Counted from the stretch's first letter, positions 41,772 through 51,244 are shown. The stretch: DNA of 64,000 nt from Bartonella bilalgolemi (GCF_023500045.1 NZ_JAMCOF010000001.1:169692-233691); one strand, 5' to 3'. Translations and numbers: made by a program. Notes: generated from the letters alone by a model not told the origin.

Positions 41772-43301
41772 TTATAAGCGTGCATCCTTATCACGTTTAA
41801 GTTGATCACGGAGCACAGCCAATTTGGCAAAAGGTGAATTAGAATCATGATTTTGTGTTTGCAATGATTTCTTGTGTAAGGAAGCAGTTTTCTTTTTATT
41901 ATACTTATAAGAATGTTGAGCTTTTAAAGGTTTTTCTTGAGAGGTGTTATAGTGTGTATTGCTTCCTTGTGTGAAAGTTTTTTTGTACTTCTCTTGCCGT
42001 TTTTGTTTGGAGTTATCACGGTTCCGATAATGTTGTGTTTGTTGAGAATGATAACGCCACAATAAAACAGTTTTATTTTCTGCTGTATTTTGCATGTGTT
42101 TGGCAAGATCCCCAACAGGCTCAGCTTTTGGTAAACAATCTGTGGCACAGGGGGTTTGTTCAAGAGAAGAAGTCGTTTTTATTTCTGCTTGAGGTGTGTT
42201 GAATTGTTGTATTGTTTTCCAGAGATCACCGACACATTCTGCTTCAGGAAACAATGCCGTTGTTATTGAGGTATTATGAGAAGAGTGTTCGTAGGCAAGA
42301 TTTTTTGTAGGCACAGAATTATCATGACGATGTGACCGATAACCAAGTCCTTTAAGAATTTCGTTCATATCAGTCTCATTGGCACCAAGATTAGACATCA
42401 TCGCTGGAGTGACAAAAAAACTTTTACCATCATAGGCGCCGTCTGGTTTTGGTTCTAATCCTGGTTTCCAATGCAGTGTAGGGCGAATAAGATTGGCAAG
42501 ACGTTCTAGAATATCAATACGTACAGCACGTTTTCCTAGAATTTGATAACCCGCTAAACGATAGAGTGTTGGGTTATGAGTCGGGTCAGCAACAAATGAG
42601 GTTCGCCCATTGTTCAAAGCAGCTAATATTTCATTTAACCCGGTTTGATCACTGTCTTTATTTTTGAGACACCAAAGAAGTATGAGTGCTTGAATTGGTG
42701 CTGGTTTGAGCATTCCCATAACATAAATATTAAAAGCACCGAAGCGAATGCCCAGCTGACGAAGATTCCTCCGTGCTTCTTGGTCAAGATTTTTAACTAT
42801 TTGGGCGACACTACGACGGGGTAAAATGCCTAAAGAATTGACAAGTTGTGAAGCAAGTTCAGCTGTTGAATCTGTCAAATTATCAGCATTATGTAAATCT
42901 AAGAGGGGTTTTAAAGTTGTTTCAAAATGAAAGATTACAAAACGCTCTAATCGAGCTATTACTTGGTCACGAGATTCGCTTGTTAATTGTACATCTGCTA
43001 AGAGAAGAACTTTGGGTTTTAAAATGTCTGTTGTTGCAACTAGTTGTCCGACAGGTTGACCAATCCAGCGAATAATTCCATCAGAACTGAGTGTAAAATC
43101 CCCATTAGCGGCAGCACAAAAACGTGTTGCACGTTTCGTAAAGGCAGCAATCAAACTTTCGTTATCGATACTATTTTGTTCATCAGTTTCTTTATCTGTG
43201 TTGCCTTTATTGATATAAAAACGAAACCCTTCAAATCTGCCACTTCCACTTTTTTCAATAAGAACATCATCTTTTTGAATAATTTTGCTCTCCATGATCA
43301 T
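41772..43301 (-). CDS. C-terminal half of a rhizobial MgpS/SUV3-like helicase, motor domains absent
   Basis: About 509 residues. SGRFEGFRF near the start, DGIIRWIGQPVGQL, LRQLGIRFGAFNIYVMGMLKPAPIQALILLW and YRLAGYQILGKRAVRIDILERLANLIRP match, from memory, the region after the ATPase domains in the roughly 1000-residue DEAD/SUV3-like helicases next to fdxA-carD in rhizobia. No Walker A, DExx or other motor motif is present. The tail (from about 390) is Lys/Gln/Ser-rich and probably disordered. The frame is open throughout, so it may be a retained domain rather than junk. Start is ambiguous (ATG 43301 or 43295, TTG 43313). Confidence 0.7.
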   Translation of the reverse strand: MIMESKIIQKDDVLIEKSGSGRFEGFRFYINKGNTDKETDEQNSIDNESLIAAFTKRATRFCAAANGDFTLSSDGIIRWIGQPVGQLVATTDILKPKVLLLADVQLTSESRDQVIARLERFVIFHFETTLKPLLDLHNADNLTDSTAELASQLVNSLGILPRRSVAQIVKNLDQEARRNLRQLGIRFGAFNIYVMGMLKPAPIQALILLWCLKNKDSDQTGLNEILAALNNGRTSFVADPTHNPTLYRLAGYQILGKRAVRIDILERLANLIRPTLHWKPGLEPKPDGAYDGKSFFVTPAMMSNLGANETDMNEILKGLGYRSHRHDNSVPTKNLAYEHSSHNTSITTALFPEAECVGDLWKTIQQFNTPQAEIKTTSSLEQTPCATDCLPKAEPVGDLAKHMQNTAENKTVLLWRYHSQQTQHYRNRDNSKQKRQEKYKKTFTQGSNTHYNTSQEKPLKAQHSYKYNKKKTASLHKKSLQTQNHDSNSPFAKLAVLRDQLKRDKDARL

Positions 43302-43886
43302 CTTCTTTCTCAAAGTATGGGGTAAAGGTTGTTCTTGATAACATTATTTCGCATTCTTTTGGGCATTTTAGCACGTTTATTGTGCTTGCTTCAATGTGTT
43401 CTTATTGTCTTTTTGCAGGTATTCAAATTTTGGAGATTTTATTTCATTTTTGAAATTTTCTTATCAATATATCATACAACTTTTAATTGTAATTATAGGG
43501 TTAAATTTAAAGTGAAACTTTTATTTCACAGTTAAAGTAAGAGATAGAAGACACTTATTTCTATTTCATTTATCCTTTTTGATCTATTTCATTTATCCTT
43601 TTTGATCTATTTCATTTATCCTTTTTGGTTTTTTATTTTTATTTGATTGCGTTGTTAAAAAAACAAGCATTTTCAGGCATTTTATATGTGAAAGCCTCTG
43701 TGTAAAGAAATAAATTTTATTTTTTTTAAATAAGTTTTGGGGTCAAAGTAAAAAAACAATTGCGATTGTAAAAATACACGTTAAAGTAGTTATTTGTAAA
43801 GTAAACAACTTTAGAGTTTGTTAGAGCGAATAATGATGTCGTTGTCAAAACAACTTGGAAAATAATTTTAATCGCAAGGGATTATT
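43302..43886. other. Gene-free interval upstream of rpoH and the helicase relic
   Basis: The divergent upstream region of two genes. It contains a 23-base tandem repeat (43561-43629) and otherwise AT-rich sequence. The open frame at 43329-43535 has no ribosome site and odd composition. No remnant of the helicase motor region is recognisable on the minus strand. The rpoH promoter must lie toward the right end, but I cannot single out a convincing -35/-10 pair. Confidence 0.55.
43561..43629 (+). repeat. Three tandem copies of a 23-base repeat
   Basis: Copies at 43561-43583 and 43584-43606 are identical (CTATTTCATTTATCC...GAT); the third, 43607-43629, differs by one base near its end (GGT for GAT). 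The array lies about 260 bases before rpoH, in the divergent intergenic region. The repeat number may vary between strains. Confidence 0.92.
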
Positions 43887-44798
43887 ATGAGTAGTCATTC
43901 ACATGTTGTGTATAAAAGCAGTAAAAATTCTAATAATATTGATACAAGTTTAGGACGTAATATGATGCGTTCTGCAATGCGGGCGCCGTATCTTGAACGA
44001 AAAAAAGAGCATGATTTAGCACTGCGATGGAAAGACAAACGTGATGATGATGCTATGCATCAGATTGCAGCTGCTCATATGCGTTTGGTTATTTCAATTG
44101 CTAGTCGTTTTAAACGTTTTAAAATGCCGTTAGGGGATTTAGTTCAAGAAGGATATGTTGGGCTCTTAGAAGCGGCTGCACGTTTTGATCCTGATCGTGA
44201 GGTGCGTTTTTCAACCTATGCAACTTGGTGGATAAGGGCTTCTATTCAAGATTATATTTTACGGAATTGGTCAATTGTTCGAGGAGGAACGAGTTCTTCG
44301 CAAAAAGCACTCTTCTTTAATCTTCGGCGTTTGCGCGCTAAATTAGCGCAAGATGATAATACTTTGACCAAACAAGAAATTTTTTGTGCTATTTCTGAAA
44401 AGCTTGGAGTTTCAGTGACTGATGTTGAAAAAATGGATTTTCGTTTTTCTGGGACGGATAATTCATTAAGTGTTTCTATTTCTGAGAGTGGTGAAACTCC
44501 AATTACTAAAATGGATTCTTTAATAGATGATCATCCTCTTCCCGATGCTGTGATTGAACAAGTAATTGATGGGCAGCGGCGGACACAATGGCTTTATGAG
44601 GCTTTAAAAATCCTCAATGAACGAGAACTCGAAATTATTCGTTTCCGCCGCTTAAATGAAGAGGGTGCAACCTTAGAAGTACTCGGTGAAAAATTGGGGA
44701 TTTCAAAAGAACGTGTACGCCAAATTGAAGCGCGGGCTTTGCAAAAGCTTCGTTGTGCTTTGTTAACAGTGAATTCTGCAGAAGTTTATCAAGTATAG
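43887..44798 (+). CDS. rpoH: RNA polymerase sigma-32 factor RpoH
   Basis: 303-residue heat-shock sigma factor. Region 2 includes AHMRLVISIASRFKRF and GDLVQEGYVGLLEAAARFDPDREVRFSTYATWWIRASIQDYILRNWS, the -10 recognition helix. The RpoH box QKALFFNLRR (about 138-147) separates it from sigma-70 and is the region tied to regulated turnover. Region 4 ends in LGEKLGISKERVRQIEARALQKL, the -35 helix. AAGGG lies 8 bases upstream of the ATG. Alphaproteobacteria often have two RpoH paralogs; which one this is cannot be decided here. Confidence 0.94.
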   Translation: MSSHSHVVYKSSKNSNNIDTSLGRNMMRSAMRAPYLERKKEHDLALRWKDKRDDDAMHQIAAAHMRLVISIASRFKRFKMPLGDLVQEGYVGLLEAAARFDPDREVRFSTYATWWIRASIQDYILRNWSIVRGGTSSSQKALFFNLRRLRAKLAQDDNTLTKQEIFCAISEKLGVSVTDVEKMDFRFSGTDNSLSVSISESGETPITKMDSLIDDHPLPDAVIEQVIDGQRRTQWLYEALKILNERELEIIRFRRLNEEGATLEVLGEKLGISKERVRQIEARALQKLRCALLTVNSAEVYQV

Positions 44799-44870
44799 GT
44801 ATTGAATACTTCTTTGAAGAAATCAAAATGATTATTGTTTAATGAGGAGGCAAAAAATATTTTTATGTAT

Positions 44871-46385
44871 TCATTCAGAAATGATTTTAACACGTGATCC
44901 TTCAAGAAGAGCTTGCGTTGGTGAAAGCCCATTAATCAGGCGAAAGAGTTTTTCTTTGTGTGGTGTATCTTGCATTTTATCTGAAAGGCTTAAAACTGTG
45001 TCTCTCTGTTTAACAGAGACAATACGGATTCTTAAAGGGGGTAAATTTCTCAGTTCTTGAGGAGAAAGGAAGTGAAAACTTTGGGCTGTATTTTTGGCGA
45101 TAGCTTCAAAATTTTTAGAATGATGAGGGGCTGCTGTTAGAAAGCGGAAAACACGATTTTTGATGGGAATAACAGCGATATAAAACTGCCATTGTTCGTT
45201 AGTTGCATAGGCATGGGCTGCAGGGAGGCCTTGAATTGTTATAGGATGGACAGAGGCTTCATCAAGTCCAGCTACCCAGCCGCTTTTCAAGTAATCGCTT
45301 GCAGATATGTTCATGGAAAAAGGGATGGCATCAAAACGAATTGCAATTTTATCTGGACCACTTGCAATGACAGCTGGGGAAGAATTGTTTATGGTAAAAT
45401 TGGTTGGGACAGAGAAAGTGATGCCCCATTTTGGATGAACAAATTTATTTTCTCGGATATATCCTGTATCAGAGTTGCCGCCAAAGATCATGTTATCGAT
45501 GCCATTAAGAAAGGTATCGCGATCAATATTTTCAATTTGAGGATCAGGTGCGCTTATTTTACGGGCTTTATTGATAGCAAGGCGAATTCGCTGCGGGGTT
45601 GTAGGATGATGTGCTAAAAAGTCTAATGAATCATTTGTAGCTCCTGAAATGTTGCGAAAAGCTTTATAGGCTTCCATTGATTGCAAAAAGCGTGGAAAAG
45701 CAAATGAATCATATCCAGCACGGTGGAGCATTTCAATTCCAATGGTGTCAGCTTCAAGTTCCTGATCCCTTGAAAATTGAGCTAGAGTTTGTTGATTTTT
45801 TACAATGTTGTCCGATTCTCCTTCAGAGGATAATTTAACACGTGAGGAAGTGCTATTCATGTGTTTTAATTCTACTTTTTTTTGTAAGCGCAAGATACCA
45901 TGGTTAGCTGTAATATGCGCTATTTCATGCGCTAACACAGCCGCGACTTCTGAAGAGTCATTAGCGAGTGCTAGCATTCCACGGGTTACATAAATATAAC
46001 CACCAGGTAAAGCAAATGCATTCACATGGGCTGAGTTTAAAATTGTAACATGATAGGTTTGATTAGGGTTATGTGAAACGGCAACGAGTTTTCCTATAAT
46101 TTTTGCTAACATACGCTCAAGTTTGGGATTATTATATTCATTGCCATAGGTTTTTAAGATGCGGGGATGTTGTGCAGCACCTAATGTAGCATAAACATCG
46201 TTGTTGCTGGAATCAGCAGTTTTTATAGGGAAGTCTGAAGGATGTAAGGGATTATTCCATTTAAATTCTGTTTGGCATGCTACAAGGAAAAGCAAGAAAC
46301 TTACGAGAAATATTCTATAGATTATATGGTAGGAAAAGAAATTTTTTTGAAAAGATCTAAAGCTTTGAATCATTGCTTTTCTCAT
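44871..46385 (-). CDS. M48-family metalloprotease lipoprotein
   Basis: 504-residue zinc protease anchored as a lipoprotein. The signal peptide ends in a lipobox LVAC (about 35-38). The peptidase domain has HEIAH (about 152-156), with the distal zinc ligand in the FSRDQELEADTIGIEML segment, and HPTTPQRI, all typical of BepA/YfgC and related M48 proteins. The C-terminal half (about 300-504) is a rhizobial extension ending in a LysM-like KQRDTVLSLSDKMQ...LEGSRVKI segment. It probably degrades or quality-controls envelope proteins. It is divergent from thiN. Confidence 0.88.
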   Translation of the reverse strand: MRKAMIQSFRSFQKNFFSYHIIYRIFLVSFLLFLVACQTEFKWNNPLHPSDFPIKTADSSNNDVYATLGAAQHPRILKTYGNEYNNPKLERMLAKIIGKLVAVSHNPNQTYHVTILNSAHVNAFALPGGYIYVTRGMLALANDSSEVAAVLAHEIAHITANHGILRLQKKVELKHMNSTSSRVKLSSEGESDNIVKNQQTLAQFSRDQELEADTIGIEMLHRAGYDSFAFPRFLQSMEAYKAFRNISGATNDSLDFLAHHPTTPQRIRLAINKARKISAPDPQIENIDRDTFLNGIDNMIFGGNSDTGYIRENKFVHPKWGITFSVPTNFTINNSSPAVIASGPDKIAIRFDAIPFSMNISASDYLKSGWVAGLDEASVHPITIQGLPAAHAYATNEQWQFYIAVIPIKNRVFRFLTAAPHHSKNFEAIAKNTAQSFHFLSPQELRNLPPLRIRIVSVKQRDTVLSLSDKMQDTPHKEKLFRLINGLSPTQALLEGSRVKIISE

Positions 46386-46523
46386 TTTTTATTATTTTAG
46401 CTTTAAGATTTTGTGTGCATTTTATATTTAAGAATTTTTATAAAGGATTCTTTAGATGTCTTCATGATTATAATCTATAGCAGTAATATATTAAAGGGCG
46501 TTTTATAAAAGGCATAATATAGT

Positions 46524-47159
46524 ATGAAAACATTTACAATATTATTAAATGGGGACATTTGCGTGACTCAACGTTTGTGTGACCAAATTCATAATAGTCG
46601 CATAATTGCTGCTGATGGTGGGATACGTCATGCTGAAGCATTATGCGTTGTGCCCGAATTATGGTTAGGGGATTTTGATTCTTCTGATCAAGATTTACTG
46701 CAGAAATATAGTCATATTGCACAGGAATTTTTCCCTCCTGATAAAGATGCAACCGATAGCGCATTGGCTTGTGAGCGTGCTTTGCAGGAAGGCGCTCAAC
46801 GGCTTATTTTATGTGGTGCTTTTGGAGGAGAGAGAAGTGATCATATTTTGTCTCATATGACTCAAGCAATTGCAATGGCAGAGAAAGGTATTTCAGTGTT
46901 ATTAACCAGTGGTTATGAAGAAGGATGGCCAATTATACCACAATCCTTTTCTTGTGATTTGCCGAATGGGTGTCTTTTCAGTATTATTGGATTTTCTGAT
47001 TTACAGGGTTTAACAATGTCAGGGGTTAAATGGCCGTTATTAGATAAAAATGTGCCTTTTGGGTCTTCTTTAACACTCTCTAACCATATTTGTGGAACTT
47101 TTTGTTGTCATTTGTGTTCTGGTAAAGCTATATTATTGGCGTCTGTACCTGCATCATAG
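46524..47159 (+). CDS. thiN: Thiamine pyrophosphokinase
   Basis: 211-residue enzyme transferring pyrophosphate from ATP to thiamine, giving the TPP cofactor needed by transketolase in this window. Motifs are AADGGIRHAEAL (about 29-40), LWLGDFDSSD (about 49-58), FPPDKDATDSALACERAL and CGAFGGERSDHILSH, with a C-terminal beta-sandwich. GDFDS and KDATD supply the metal and nucleotide ligands. Length is normal. It suggests the cell can use salvaged thiamine. No TPP riboswitch is visible in the 138-base upstream region. Confidence 0.92.
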   Translation: MKTFTILLNGDICVTQRLCDQIHNSRIIAADGGIRHAEALCVVPELWLGDFDSSDQDLLQKYSHIAQEFFPPDKDATDSALACERALQEGAQRLILCGAFGGERSDHILSHMTQAIAMAEKGISVLLTSGYEEGWPIIPQSFSCDLPNGCLFSIIGFSDLQGLTMSGVKWPLLDKNVPFGSSLTLSNHICGTFCCHLCSGKAILLASVPAS

Positions 47160-47274
47160 AGTTTTTTTGTGTGTATAAAATGAAATGAAAAGATAGGAAC
47201 AGGAAAAGCAAGAGGATTAATATAATAGTATAACGTGATTTTAATCTTTAAAGTAGAGAAAGAAAGGGTTTAAT

Positions 47275-47667
47275 ATGTTAAAACCAGTTTTAACAATGGC
47301 AGTTATTGCAGTTGTTGGGTTAAGTTCGACAGCGTGTACAGTTTCTGAACGAAAAATTTCAGAATATGGTGTTGGTGGTGCTGCATTAGGTGCTTTAGCA
47401 GGTTCAGCAATTGGTGGTGGAACACTTGGATCAGTCACGACAGGTGCAGCTGTTGGTGCTATTGCAGGAACAGTAACAGGTGCTGCTGCAGTTCAGAGAA
47501 AAAATCAAAAGAAAATGATACAGCAAAGAGTAATTCAACAGTCTGGCTTATGCACTTATAGTGATGGAAAAGGTTATGTGTATAAAGCACCTTGTGCTTC
47601 TCAGACACCACAATTGTGCACTTATACTGATCAAAGAGGGAAACGTTATCAGGCCCCTTGCCATTAA
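47275..47667 (+). CDS. Glycine-zipper (YMGG-like) outer-membrane lipoprotein
   Basis: 130-residue small lipoprotein. A signal peptide ends in STAC (about 18-21). A glycine-zipper segment (GVGGAALGALAGSAIGGGTLGSVTTGAAVGAIAGTVTGAAA, about 32-72) resembles 17-kDa antigen and YMGG-like proteins. The C-terminus has two imperfect repeats of a short Cys-bearing unit: LCTYSDGKGYVYKAPC and LCTYTDQRGKRYQAPC, which may form disulfides. Glycine zippers pack in membranes; the exact role is unknown. It lies 8 bases before the ABC-F gene. Confidence 0.85.
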   Translation: MLKPVLTMAVIAVVGLSSTACTVSERKISEYGVGGAALGALAGSAIGGGTLGSVTTGAAVGAIAGTVTGAAAVQRKNQKKMIQQRVIQQSGLCTYSDGKGYVYKAPCASQTPQLCTYTDQRGKRYQAPCH

Positions 47668-47675
47668 TAATTTGA

Positions 47676-49499
47676 ATGGCTATCCCACTTCTGCGGCTTG
47701 ATCGTATTTTCTTAACCTTTGGAGGACATCCTTTACTCAATCAGGTGAGTTTATCAGTTGGTCAAGGTGAGCGTATAGCTCTTGTGGGCCGGAATGGGTG
47801 TGGAAAATCGACACTTTTAAAAATTGCTGCTGGATTATTAGAACCGAGTGGAGGCGAAGTTTTTCGCCACCCTCTGGCGACACTACATTATGTGTCGCAA
47901 AATCCTGATTTTTCAGGATTTGATGATGTTAATGCTTATATACAAGCTGGTTTAAATGATACCCACGATAGACAATGGGTGAAAACTCTTTTGGGAAATT
48001 TTGGTTTTTCGGGTACAGAAAAGGGAGAAACGCTTTCTGGAGGAGAAAAACGCCGTCTCTCGTTATTACAAGCAATTGCAGTGCAACCAGATATTTTATT
48101 GTTGGATGAACCGACCAATCATCTTGATTTACCAACGATTGAGTGGCTGGAGGGTATGTTATGTTCTTTACGGTCAGCGATTGTAGTTATTTCGCATGAT
48201 CGGAGGTTTTTGGAAACGGTGACGCGCTCAACAGTTTGGATTGATAGAGGCACTGCTAAAAGGGTTGAAAAGCCTTTTTCTGAATTTGAAAAGTGGCGTG
48301 ATAAAGTGCTCGAGGAGGAAGCACGTGATCAGCATAAATTGAATCGTCAGATTGAACGAGAAGAACAATGGTTGCGTTATGGAGTTACTGCACGACGCAA
48401 GCGCAATGTGCGGCGGTTGGGAGCGTTAAAGGAATTGCGTCAGCGTTCTCAGAATTATAAAGGGCCTCTAGGAAATGCATCGTTTGAGGCATCTAAAAAT
48501 CAAGAATCTGGGCAACTTGTGTTGGAAGCTAGGAAGATTTCAAAGTCTTATGGTGATCGTATCCTCGTTAAGGATTTTTCATGGCGCCTGCAACGAGGGG
48601 ATAGGGTAGGCTTAGTTGGTCGAAATGGTGTTGGAAAAACAACATTGCTTTCTGTTTTGATAGGGCAGGAGGTTGCAGATCATGGAATCATAAAGCGGGG
48701 ATATAATTTATCGATAGCTCTGCTTGATCAACAGCGTACTGTCAATGAAGAAGAAACGTTAGCGCAGTATTTAACGGGAGGCAGAGGGGATACTCTTTTG
48801 ATTAATGGGCAAGAGAAACATGTTGTTTCTTATATGAAAGATTTTTTGTTTTTACCAGAACAAGCACGCACACCGTTGAAGGAATTATCAGGCGGTGAAA
48901 GAGCCCGTTTAATGTTGGCACGTCTTTTATCCCAGCCTGCAAATTTTTTAATTTTAGATGAACCCACCAATGATCTTGATATGGAAACCCTTGATCTTTT
49001 GCAAGAATTTATTGCTGATTTTCCTGGAACAGTTTTGTTAGTAAGTCACGATAGAGATTTTTTAGATCGAACTGTATCTCATATATTGGCCCCTCAGGGA
49101 GATGGTCACTGGGTTTTATACGCTGGGGGGTATAGTGATATGGAGGTGCAAATAAAAAAAGCTGCGCTTTCTTTGCGTAAAGAGACCCAAAAACTAACAA
49201 CTTTAGGACAGAAAAAACAAGCATCATTGCGTACAAAAACAGCACCACGTAAATTATCCTATAAGCAAACATATGCTTTGGAAAAATTACCAGAACAGAT
49301 TGCTGCTTTGCAAAATGAAATCAAGAAAATTGAAGATTCTCTCACTGATCCAGCACTTTATTGTTATAATAAAAATCGTTTTGAAGATTTAACCATAGCA
49401 CTGGAAGAGAAGAAAAAACTCTGTGCGCAAAAAGAAGAAGAATGGCTAGAACTTGAACTTTTACGTGAAGAAATAGAACAAAAGCGTATCACCGATTAA
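47676..49499 (+). CDS. ABC-F family ATPase (Uup-like)
   Basis: 607-residue soluble protein with two ABC ATPase domains and no membrane helices. Domain 1 has GRNGCGKST (about 37-45), LSGGEKRR and [11 protein letters not shown]; domain 2 has GRNGVGKTT (about 315-323), LSGGERAR and [12 protein letters not shown] linker with charged helices lies between, and a C-terminal coiled coil (about 530-605) is present, as in Uup, which acts in DNA structure and ribosome-related processes. Family members bind ribosomes. Its last four bases overlap gapR tail to tail. Confidence 0.92.
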   Translation: MAIPLLRLDRIFLTFGGHPLLNQVSLSVGQGERIALVGRNGCGKSTLLKIAAGLLEPSGGEVFRHPLATLHYVSQNPDFSGFDDVNAYIQAGLNDTHDRQWVKTLLGNFGFSGTEKGETLSGGEKRRLSLLQAIAVQPDILLLDEPTNHLDLPTIEWLEGMLCSLRSAIVVISHDRRFLETVTRSTVWIDRGTAKRVEKPFSEFEKWRDKVLEEEARDQHKLNRQIEREEQWLRYGVTARRKRNVRRLGALKELRQRSQNYKGPLGNASFEASKNQESGQLVLEARKISKSYGDRILVKDFSWRLQRGDRVGLVGRNGVGKTTLLSVLIGQEVADHGIIKRGYNLSIALLDQQRTVNEEETLAQYLTGGRGDTLLINGQEKHVVSYMKDFLFLPEQARTPLKELSGGERARLMLARLLSQPANFLILDEPTNDLDMETLDLLQEFIADFPGTVLLVSHDRDFLDRTVSHILAPQGDGHWVLYAGGYSDMEVQIKKAALSLRKETQKLTTLGQKKQASLRTKTAPRKLSYKQTYALEKLPEQIAALQNEIKKIEDSLTDPALYCYNKNRFEDLTIALEEKKKLCAQKEEEWLELELLREEIEQKRITD

Positions 49500-49753
49500 G
49501 TCATTCCCAAGGCGTTTTTATAAAGCTGGATTATTGCTTCTTCTTCAATGCGTTCATGATCTTCTTTTTTGCGGAGTCTTATGATGCTCCGGACTGCTTT
49601 ACTATCGAAACCAGATCCTTTAAGCTCCGTATACACATCTTTGATGTCATCAGAAATTGTTTTTTTTTCTTCTTCTAACCGTTCAATCCGTTCGATAAAA
49701 CTACGCAGTTGATTGACGGATATAGCTTGTGTGGTATCAAGCACATCGCTCAT
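49496..49753 (-). CDS. gapR: DUF2312 nucleoid-associated protein GapR
   Basis: 85-residue helical protein of the UPF0335/DUF2312 family, known in Caulobacter as GapR, which binds overtwisted AT-rich DNA and assists topoisomerases ahead of forks. The family sequence [51 protein letters not shown] covers most of its length. GGAGAG lies 7 bases upstream of the ATG. It converges with the ABC-F gene with a four-base overlap. Identification is firm; function is transferred from Caulobacter. Confidence 0.94.
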   Translation of the reverse strand: MSDVLDTTQAISVNQLRSFIERIERLEEEKKTISDDIKDVYTELKGSGFDSKAVRSIIRLRKKEDHERIEEEAIIQLYKNALGMT

Positions 49754-50059
49754 CGCATTCTCTCCGAATATGAATATATTGTTTGTTGGACTTTTGATAA
49801 TAAACCATTATTGGAGATGCCTTAAGAAGGGGGAGAGAGTCAAGCTCTACGTTTTTTTTTTACACATTGACTTTAATTTTTTTGTATAAACGAGCTGTCT
49901 ACGTTGACGAAAAGATGTCAGGAAGTGGAAAAAAGATGGAAAAGGATATATAGGGCGCTATAATTGTGAAAAAAGAGAAAAAATGGATATTTTATTTTAA
50001 ATATTTACCTTGTGAAATTGAACTTCTGAATTTTAAAATGACTACAAGGAGCAAGAGCT
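49754..50059. other. 306-base divergent interval between gapR and the DUF1036 gene
   Basis: Promoters of both flanking genes must be here. A short AGAG-CTCT stem followed by ten T residues (around 49840-49862) and a TATAAT without a good -35 (near 49957) are visible; neither is convincing. I see no gene or RNA. Confidence 0.4.
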
Positions 50060-50614
50060 GTGCTAAAAGAGCTTAGAATTTTATTCTTAAATATTCTTTT
50101 TTTGTTCTCTGCTTTTGAGTATGCAAAAGCTGATTTTCGAGTTTGCAATACAACGCAAGAGTCTGTTGGTATTGCTATTGGCTATCGTACGGTTTCAAAT
50201 TGGGTGAGTGAAGGGTGGTGGATTGTTCCAACAACAGAGTGTAAAACTTTAATCGATGGTCCCCTTGAATCACGATTTTATTATTTATATGTCGAAAACA
50301 CTCGAAAAAAAGGGGGTAGGATAGGGAAAGTTATGATGTGTGTGCAAGATAGTCAATTTACGATTGAAGGAATTCATAATTGTTTTGTAAGAGGGTTTCA
50401 AAGAGTTGAGTTTGAAGAAATTGATACCGGTGATCAAACCAATTGGATGGTGCAGTTAACCGATGAACCTGTATTGCACGATTCAACTGCACCCAAATCC
50501 GCCTCTATATCTAAGGTTACATCTACACCCATATTAGCACCTTCTGCTAAGCCTCTTTCTCTACCTAACTCTGATCCTGCTCCTATATTTGTGCCTTCAA
50601 AATCGTCATCGTAA
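50060..50614 (+). CDS. DUF1036-family exported protein
   Basis: 184-residue secreted protein. The signal peptide ends near KADF (about 24). The DUF1036 core ADFRVCNTTQESVGIAIGYRTVSNWVSEGWWIVPTTECKTLI is followed by RFYYLYVENTRKKGG and a second Cys-rich part (MCVQDSQFTIEGIHNCFVRGFQRVEFEEIDTG). Cys pairs suggest disulfides. The C-terminal 40 residues are a Pro/Ser/Ala-rich tail not part of the domain. The start is GTG with AAGGAGC upstream. Function of the family is unknown. Confidence 0.87.
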   Translation: MLKELRILFLNILFLFSAFEYAKADFRVCNTTQESVGIAIGYRTVSNWVSEGWWIVPTTECKTLIDGPLESRFYYLYVENTRKKGGRIGKVMMCVQDSQFTIEGIHNCFVRGFQRVEFEEIDTGDQTNWMVQLTDEPVLHDSTAPKSASISKVTSTPILAPSAKPLSLPNSDPAPIFVPSKSSS

Positions 50615-50752
50615 AATATATTATTGCATAAAGTGGAAATCGTTTTTCTTCTTGATGATATTTTGAGCACTTTTAATCTTAATGAGTGATAAATTTTTTA
50701 AAGCTGGGATAAAAAGCTTAATTCTTAATGTAAGAAAGTGTTGAAGGAAGCA

Positions 50753-50887
50753 AAGACTTTTCTTTTGGTCGAGAGGAGGTTCACTGGATCTGCCTTGTTT
50801 TCACTGGGTTCCTTGTTTATGTGCTGGCGCAGTTCTTTAAGGATCAGGACAAGCTTGTATTTATCTTTATTCCTGTAGAGAAGTCTT
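50753..50887 (-). ncRNA. ssrS: Probable 6S RNA (ssrS)
   Basis: The position directly downstream of zapA is the classic place of 6S RNA, which sequesters sigma-70 holoenzyme in stationary phase. On the minus strand AAGACTTCTCT (from 50887) pairs with AGAAAAGTCTT (to 50753) with one mismatch, giving a closing stem around a roughly 110-base interior. CCTTAAAGAACTGCG...CAC...GGAACC inside resembles part of E. coli 6S RNA. The 5' end would overlap the last codons of zapA. I could not fold the central bubble convincingly, and true ends may lie some bases further out. Confidence 0.45.
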
Positions 50888-51232
50888 ATCTTTATTTTCT
50901 TTGAGCAATTGATGGGTGATCTTTTCAATTCTTTTCGTTGTTTCTATGACAATTTTATCCATCATGCGGTCTCTTGTTTCATTTTTTTGGAGAAGAGCTT
51001 TATAACTTTCTTGTAATTTTTTATTTTCTCGTTTTATTTCTTCCATTTCATCCATGATCATAATACCAGCCATAAGGGAGAGACGCTGATCACCAATTTC
51101 ACCAAAGTTTTTTTTAAGATGTACAATATATTGGTCCAATTTAGCAGCGAGCTGAGTGAGGTACTCTTCTTGCCCTGCATCACAGGCCATACGATAAATT
51201 TTGCCATCAATTGTGACAGAAACGGTTTCCAT
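50867..51232 (-). CDS. zapA: Cell division protein ZapA
   Basis: 121-residue FtsZ-ring-associated protein. The N-terminal globular domain (VSVTIDGKIYRMACDAGQEEYLTQLAAKLDQYI, about 4-36) is diagnostic, with GDQRLSLMAGIMIMDEMEEIKRENKKL leading to the C-terminal coiled coil used for dimerisation and filament bundling. Its C-terminus (KDKTSLQE) lies over the putative 6S RNA 5' end. It follows the DUF4164 gene by 12 bases. In many relatives a 5-formyltetrahydrofolate cyclo-ligase gene comes after 6S RNA; it is absent here. Confidence 0.92.
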   Translation of the reverse strand: METVSVTIDGKIYRMACDAGQEEYLTQLAAKLDQYIVHLKKNFGEIGDQRLSLMAGIMIMDEMEEIKRENKKLQESYKALLQKNETRDRMMDKIVIETTKRIEKITHQLLKENKDKTSLQE

Positions 51233-51244
51233 TTGTTTACACCT

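Noticed and set aside
43329..43535. 68-codon hydrophobic frame upstream of rpoH
   Set aside because: No ribosome site, and the Leu/Phe richness is what T-rich DNA gives by chance; not a credible membrane protein.
46386..46523. TPP riboswitch before thiN
   Set aside because: No conserved TPP-box stretches (such as CUGAGA) are found in the upstream region.
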